A DNA stretch of 64,000 nucleotides from Trema orientale (Eukaryota > Streptophyta > Magnoliopsida > Rosales > Cannabaceae), in NCBI GenBank assembly GCA_002914845.1, contig JXTC01000062.1, positions 840,253 through 904,252 on the forward strand, in the 5' to 3' direction. Shown here one piece after another: positions 58,916 through 64,000 of this stretch (positions are counted from its first letter, which is position 1; each line of letters begins with the position of its first letter). The notes beneath the pieces are model-generated. The model saw only the letters and a list, made by a program, of their open reading frames with translations, was not told the DNA's origin and did not search any database. The position numbers and the translations under genes are program-made.

Positions 58916-59471
58916 TAGAGATGTCAACGTGGCCCAAATTTTGTGGGTCGGCCCAAATTACGAAGAAAAAGCACGGTAGTGGCCTGGCCCAAGTCTATAT
59001 TATGTGAGTCTGAGTCGGCCGTTATATATAATAGGGCCGGATTGGACCTCAGTCATAGGCTTACAGGCCCAGTCCAGTCCGGCCTACATTTTTATCAACC
59101 CACATTTAGTCATTCTACGTATAATTTTAAATATATTTCTTGATTAAAATTTAAAAAAATTTTAATTAAATATTTTCATTTATAGCTTTTAATATTATTT
59201 ATTTACTTATTTTTGTTTATTTTTTAATTTATTCAAATTTTTAAAAAATATGAATGAGTTTTAGGCCCATATTTGATATTTTAAAGCATAAAACAACAAC
59301 CAAAATTAGGCCTACATTGTGGCCCATATTCGGCTCGCATAGGTGGGTCTAAGTGAGCCGTGTCGGATCCCTTAATAAAAATATGGATCGGACCTAGGCC
59401 CGGTACAAAACCTATATGGGCTTATCAAATATAGGTCGAGCCGGCCCGGTCTGATCCACTTTATATCTCTA
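58916..59471. mobile_element. hAT-like non-autonomous element
   Basis: CTTAGAGA is repeated exactly at 58908-58915 and 59472-59479, the 8-bp duplication of hAT elements. The ends read TAGAGATGTCAACGTGG and, from the right, TAGAGATATAAAGTGG; hAT elements often start with a T/CAG.GATG word. The inside is rich in GGCCC, GGGCC and CGGCCC words in both orientations. No transposase is encoded. Confidence 0.78.
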
Positions 59472-59832
59472 CTTAGAGAAAAGGAGGACGAGAAATTTAT
59501 ATTTAGTACCTGTTTTTGTGACTCATATTTCACAAATATCTGTTTTAAAATTTTCTTTCAAAAATATTTTTTTTTGGGTATATATTTCATGTGTAAAATT
59601 TATATTGTATATATTTATAATGTAGATTTTTATATATACCTTATATTTATTATATAAATTTATACTATTATATATATTTTGAAATGTATATCGATTTTTA
59701 GTTGTTATTTTTATGCATGAAATGTATATCACGGTATACATTCTATATATAAAATATTTGTAGTTTACATTTTTCCAATTACGGGTATAAAAATAGGTAT
59801 TTGTGAAATAAAAATAGAAAACGGGTATTCAC

Positions 59833-60668
59833 GAAAATGTTCTTAATAAAAAAGGCATTGATGAACTTTTTCCTTGATTTGGGTGGGAACAAATGATAAA
59901 CAAAATAGATTTTTGAATGAAAAGGTGATATAAAATTAGAGCAAAGAAAATGACTATTATAAATAAATAGTTAGGCTGATAAGTGGTATTGATCTGATTT
60001 TTAAAAATTGGTATCGTTTTAGCCCGAGAAATCAGAGGCGGAGACCTATGGGGGCCTTTAGGAGAATGCCCGATTCTTCAAAAGTCATCGAAGAGAATGT
60101 CACCTTTTTTTTTTTTTTAATTAAAAAAAAAAAAAAGGTGACATTCTCTTCAATGACTTTTGAAGAATCGGGCATTCTCCTAAAGGCCCCCAAAGGTCTC
60201 CGCCTCTGATTTCTCGGGCTAAAACGATACCAATTTTTAAAAATCAGATCAATACCACTTATCAGCCTAACTATTTATTTATAATAGTCATTTTCTTTGC
60301 TCTAATTTTATATCACCTTTTCATTCAAAAATCTATTTTGTTTATCATTTTTTCCCACCCAAATCAAGGAAAATGTTCTTAATAAAAAAGGCATTGATGA
60401 ACTTTTTCCTTGATTTGGGTGGGAACAAATGATAAACAAAATAGATTTTTGAATGAAAAGGTGATATAAAATTAGAGCAAAGAAAATGACTATTATAAAT
60501 AAATAGTTAGGCTGATAAGTGGTATTGATCTGATTTTTAAAAATTGGTATCGTTTTAGCCCGAGAAATCAGAGGCGGAGACCTTTGGGGGCCTTTAGGAG
60601 AATGCCCGATTCTTCAAAAGTCATTGAAGAGAATGTCACCTTTTTTTTTTTTTTAATTAAAAAAAAAG
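59833..60668. repeat. Three-copy alternating inverted repeat
   Basis: A unit of about 290 bp occurs three times: forward (59833 to about 60120), reversed (60121 to about 60373) and forward again (60369 to about 60668). The first two copies meet head to head with no spacer at AATT between T and A runs; about 253 bp of each arm pair. By eye, copies 1 and 2 differ at three bases plus a run-length change. The second turn, between copies 2 and 3, has a loop of about 40 bp. I find no coding frame and no clear target duplication. Confidence 0.85.
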
Positions 60669-61599
60669 AAGCTTATGCCTAGGTATATTGGATAAATCAG
60701 TTGTCTAGTAAATCATTGATATGCTAATAAATAATTAATATGTTTGGACACAAATTAAAAGATCAAAAATAAGGGAAAACTTTCTAAAAATCAAGTGTCA
60801 AAAATTAAACGGGCATACACTACATTTTCCCTATACATTTCCTTCATTTTCCTAGCAACATGACTTATTGCTTAATCCGTGTGTACTTTAAATTAAAGGA
60901 AGAAGTGAAACTGAAAACCATAAATCCGCGATCAGTTGTATGTTAGCACGTTCTGCAAGATGGAGCTGTGAAAGGGGTATGCATGGATTATTTTACGTGT
61001 CTATATATATATCACATCTATGTAATATATGATAGATGATTATTAGTTCTTGAATTAAGAGGAAAGTCTCACTTTATTTCTTAAACTTAAATTTCGTCAT
61101 TGTAAAACTGTCCAAACTGTGATATCTTGTTGAAATCAATGACAATGGCAAATGCATCTTATTTTGGACAATTTTACAATGCATTTCCTATTTTATGTCA
61201 TTAATTTCAACAAAATATTATATTTGGACAATTTTATAATGTATTATCGTCTAATGTAAAACTAATTTTTGTTCAACCAATCATATTTATACCGCTTTAA
61301 TTCATATTCTAATATCTTTATAGTATTGAACTATGCTTTTAGATATGAAATAAGTACAATAAATAAGAGCATGTATTGCATGTGCTCAATCTGTTAAGAA
61401 TAAGAAGAAATATATAGCAAAAATGATTAAAATAGAAATTTGTTAATAATTCAATGACCAAAATGACTAAATTTAAAGTTTAAGAACCAAAATGAGATTT
61501 TTTTTTCATAGTTTAGGGATTAGTAGGTCATTTATCCTATGTAGAAGGAGAGAGAATCACTTTCCTAAATGATGTTGTGTTAATGAGTTATGGTGATTT

Positions 61600-62560
61600 A
61601 TTATATATTGAGTTGTCGTTATTTACGTTTATTGTCGTTTGGTGGAGAAGTTGTCTCTTTTACGTTTTCTAATGTGCTAATTTGAATTTCTTTGAGTTTG
61701 TGTCGTTCCAAACAAGTGGATGGTTATAGTTTTGAATCTTTGATAAACTTCAGTTGATCGTTTTAAAGTTTATTGTGTTTGTAAGAATGCTTATTTCGTT
61801 TTTATATTTTCTACCGTTTATATGGTTATTGTTGTTTTCCGGAGAAGTTATAGTTTCCAATATGTTGTTGTTTTCTTGCATTTATTATTTGTTAGAGTTC
61901 TATCGTTTTTAAAATTTAGATTTAGTCCTTTTCGTGATGTTGTCCGTCTGTTGCCTTTATTTAAAAGTAAACTGCAAAAAAATCTTTGGGTTTTAGGTGT
62001 TTTGCAATTATAATTATGAAGTTTAGATTCCATAAAATAATATTATGAGATTAAAACTTTTTAAAAAATTGATACTTCAGGTTAACTTTTTGAATGACTT
62101 TAATAAGTAAAAGACAATAATACCATTAAAAACAAGGAAAATAATAAGTACTAATTCATTTTTAATGATATTATTATATTTTTGTTATTAAAAATGGTCA
62201 AAAAATCAGTGCATGGTATATCAATTTTCACAAATTCTTAATTTTAGGATATTATTTTATAGAGTTCAAACTTTAGACTTTAAATTGCAGAAAACCCAAA
62301 ACCCAAGATATTTTTTTGCAATTCACTGATTAAGTTTTATATATTGAAGGTTAAGTTAATGTCGTCTATTGTTATTGATAGTCGTCTTTTCTAAGAGTAT
62401 TGTCGCTTGTTCGAATTAAGTTGTTGCGATTGTGACTGTCATTTCCTGAACTGTTGTCGTCTGTGTATATGCTGTGGTTTTATGTCATTTCCTCTAGATG
62501 TCATTTTGTCGGAGTTCAAGTCATTGTCGTTTTCTTGAAATCACTGTCGTTTTGTACAGA
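61600..62560. repeat. TTGTCGTT-rich degenerate repeat region
   Basis: The words TTGTCGTT, TTGTCGTC and close variants recur irregularly at about 61612-61960 and again at 62360-62560, with a MULE-like element between. Similar words occur near 44160-44200. I know no family with this pattern. Confidence 0.4.
61967..62328. mobile_element. MULE-like foldback MITE, copy 3
   Basis: Its ends, GTAAACTGCAAAAAAATC and, from the right, AGTGAATTGCAAAAAAATA, and its interior ('TATTATGAGATTAA', 'AAAAGACAATAATAC', 'AAATGGTCAAAAAATCAGTG') match the element at 22817-23184. The arms pair over about 100 bp. No 9-bp duplication is visible, so the borders are approximate. Confidence 0.6.
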
Positions 62561-63612
62561 TTAATGTGGTCCGACCGAATCAATTAAACAAAGAACTTGT
62601 TAAAAATAAGTAAAGAAAGAGCAGCCAAACAACATGCTACAGTTTGAAACCACTTAAGAAGAACAAGCAGGAAAAAAAAAACCACACTTAATGTGTTTTA
62701 GTTTTAATTTTAATAAATCAATGATATTTATGAAGTCTTAATTATGAATTTATTAGTTATAGGACTTTGTTATGAGATTTATGAAACTTTGTAATTATTA
62801 ATATTGTGTTTTTTAATATTTTGTTTTTCTTATATATGTAAGACTTTTTAGATGGATTGTGAAATATTATTAGCGATCAATTAGTATTGTTAATATTTAG
62901 GCCTTTTAACACAAAATTCTCCCTGAATTTGAAATAATTTAGTAAAATTAATCTTAAACTCAATTTTTATAGAGTAAACTCAATTTTTATAGAGTAAAAC
63001 CCCTTAATGTTCTCTACTATTAGTTATGGTAGAAAAGAAAGGTTTTTTTTTTTTTTTAATTAAACGGTTAAGTCCCATTCTTTTATTTGTACCTTTTAGG
63101 TACTCATTCTTATATATTATTGTTTCACGTTAATCCATCTCAATCTTTTCCAGCAAAAACTATCGTTAATTAGCACTTACCCAAAATGTGCACATCTCAG
63201 TGAGGATAAAATTAGAAACAAGAGGAAATTATTATTATTTTTTTAAAAAAAGAGTTGGGTTATTGTTTTCGTTCAAGGCAGAGGTAATAAATTGGAAAAT
63301 TTTATATGATTCCAGTATGGACTTACTTTGGTCTAATTTAAGAACGAAAAAAAAGACACCCCACTTTCGTCTTTCATTCTTTTTTAATTTCGTAGGTCTC
63401 ATTCAAAATTCCATTCCATCTTTTGCCTTATTATTTTTTAAAAAAATTTCTATCTATGTATTTCATCTCCTCTAGTTCTAATTTCTTTAATAGTCTTTTT
63501 TTATCTTAAGTTGATGCAGAGGAAGTGATTTTTTTTTTTCTTTTATACCCGCTTTATTTTGTATTATTTTTTTAATTGTTTTTCCAATATCTTGTAATTT
63601 ATTTTCTCGTGT

Positions 63613-64000
63613 TACTACAACAAAAATGCAATAGAACGGTGACACCTATACCAGCGACAATTTGTCGCCACTTTAGGAACACATAAAGCGGCAACAATCA
63701 GAAAGGCGCTACTATAGATTCCAGAGGACTTTTCGAGTATTGTAAAATCTTAAAGCGACAACTTTTATCTCTAATTTAGGGTCTTCTAGTTTAAAGCGGC
63801 GACTTTTGTCCCCACTTTAGGTTTTTAGTTTAAAGCGGTTTGTCTCCGCTTTAGGGTTTTTCAGTTTAAAGTGGCGACTTTTATCCTCGCTTTAGGATTT
63901 TTCAGTTTAAAAGTCGCCGCTTTAAGTTTTCACTATTTATTGGTGCCATTATTTTCTTTAAAAAAAATGAAATAGCACCAAGAGAAATGGAGGGGTGAAA
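63613..64000. mobile_element. CACTA-like transposon end, runs off window
   Basis: TACTACAACAAAAATGCAAT differs by one base from the CACTACAA.AAAA start of plant CACTA (En/Spm) elements. From about 63640 to 63935, as in CACTA subterminal regions, short units repeat in both orientations: TTTAAAGCGGCGACTTTT, GTCTCCGCTTTAGG, AAAGTGGCGACTTTT, AAAAGTCGCCGCTTTA. The other end and any transposase would lie beyond 64000. Confidence 0.5.

Larger units (their letters stand above)
58791..64000. other. Gene-free right end of window
   Basis: No gene recognised. It holds a hAT-like element (58916-59471), an alternating triple inverted repeat (59833-60668), a MULE-like foldback (about 61967-62328) set in TTGTCGTT-rich DNA, a 22-bp duplication of GAGTAAACTCAATTTTTATA at about 62955-62998, and a CACTA-like end from 63613. 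The stretch 59500-59830 is AT-rich with 'tatattt' repeats. Confidence 0.55.

Noticed and set aside
1..64000. CRISPR arrays, rRNA genes and well-known conserved microRNAs
   Set aside because: No evenly spaced direct repeats with unique spacers, no rRNA sequence, and no mature sequence of the common plant microRNA families was seen by eye; a covariance-model search would be needed to be sure for RNAs.

Overview
The window is nuclear DNA of a flowering plant, most likely a eudicot. It is strongly AT-rich, its genes carry GT-AG introns, all five transcription or metabolic genes match plant families, and the long intergenic stretches hold plant-type transposons. I cannot name the species. No rRNA, convincing tRNA, recognisable microRNA precursor or CRISPR array was found.

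Six host genes are supported. In order: an intronless-CDS BTB/POZ protein (8007-9302, +); a three-exon ORM/ORMDL regulator of sphingolipid synthesis (17185-19910, +); a two-exon Dof zinc-finger transcription factor of the DOF4.6 type (26386-27818, -); a seven-exon WD40 protein of the plant WDR44-like group (46279-49811, +); an R2R3-MYB with the bHLH-binding signature (52401-53636, +); and a twelve-exon Rsm22/METTL17-like mitochondrial ribosome assembly protein (54970-58790, -). I rebuilt exon structures by splice signals, reading-frame phase and family alignment from memory. The MYB and METTL17-like genes converge, 1.3 kb apart. The genes do not form a pathway; this is an ordinary mosaic of unrelated plant genes.

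The rest is mainly mobile DNA. A decayed but structurally complete Ty1/copia LTR retrotransposon (39107-43626) has LTRs, primer-binding site, polypurine tract and a 5-bp target duplication, with non-canonical TA...TA LTR ends. Smaller elements with readable target duplications are: a tRNA-type SINE (23672-23853, 16 bp), two long-TIR MULE-like foldbacks (22817-23184 and 31217-31784, 9 bp), a hAT-like element just upstream of the METTL17-like gene (58916-59471, 8 bp), a short near-perfect foldback (12286-12438, 8 bp), and Harbinger/Tourist-like MITEs (11596-12106 TTA; 2071-2430 ATG). A CACTA-like end begins near 63613.

The most unusual structure is a three-fold alternating inverted repeat (59833-60668), about 250-300 bp per copy in the order forward, reverse, forward. 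I found no evidence of an undescribed gene system. The most useful leads are this triple palindrome, the copia element's termini and decay pattern, the candidate iron-sulphur cysteines of the METTL17-like protein, and the hAT insertion in its promoter.
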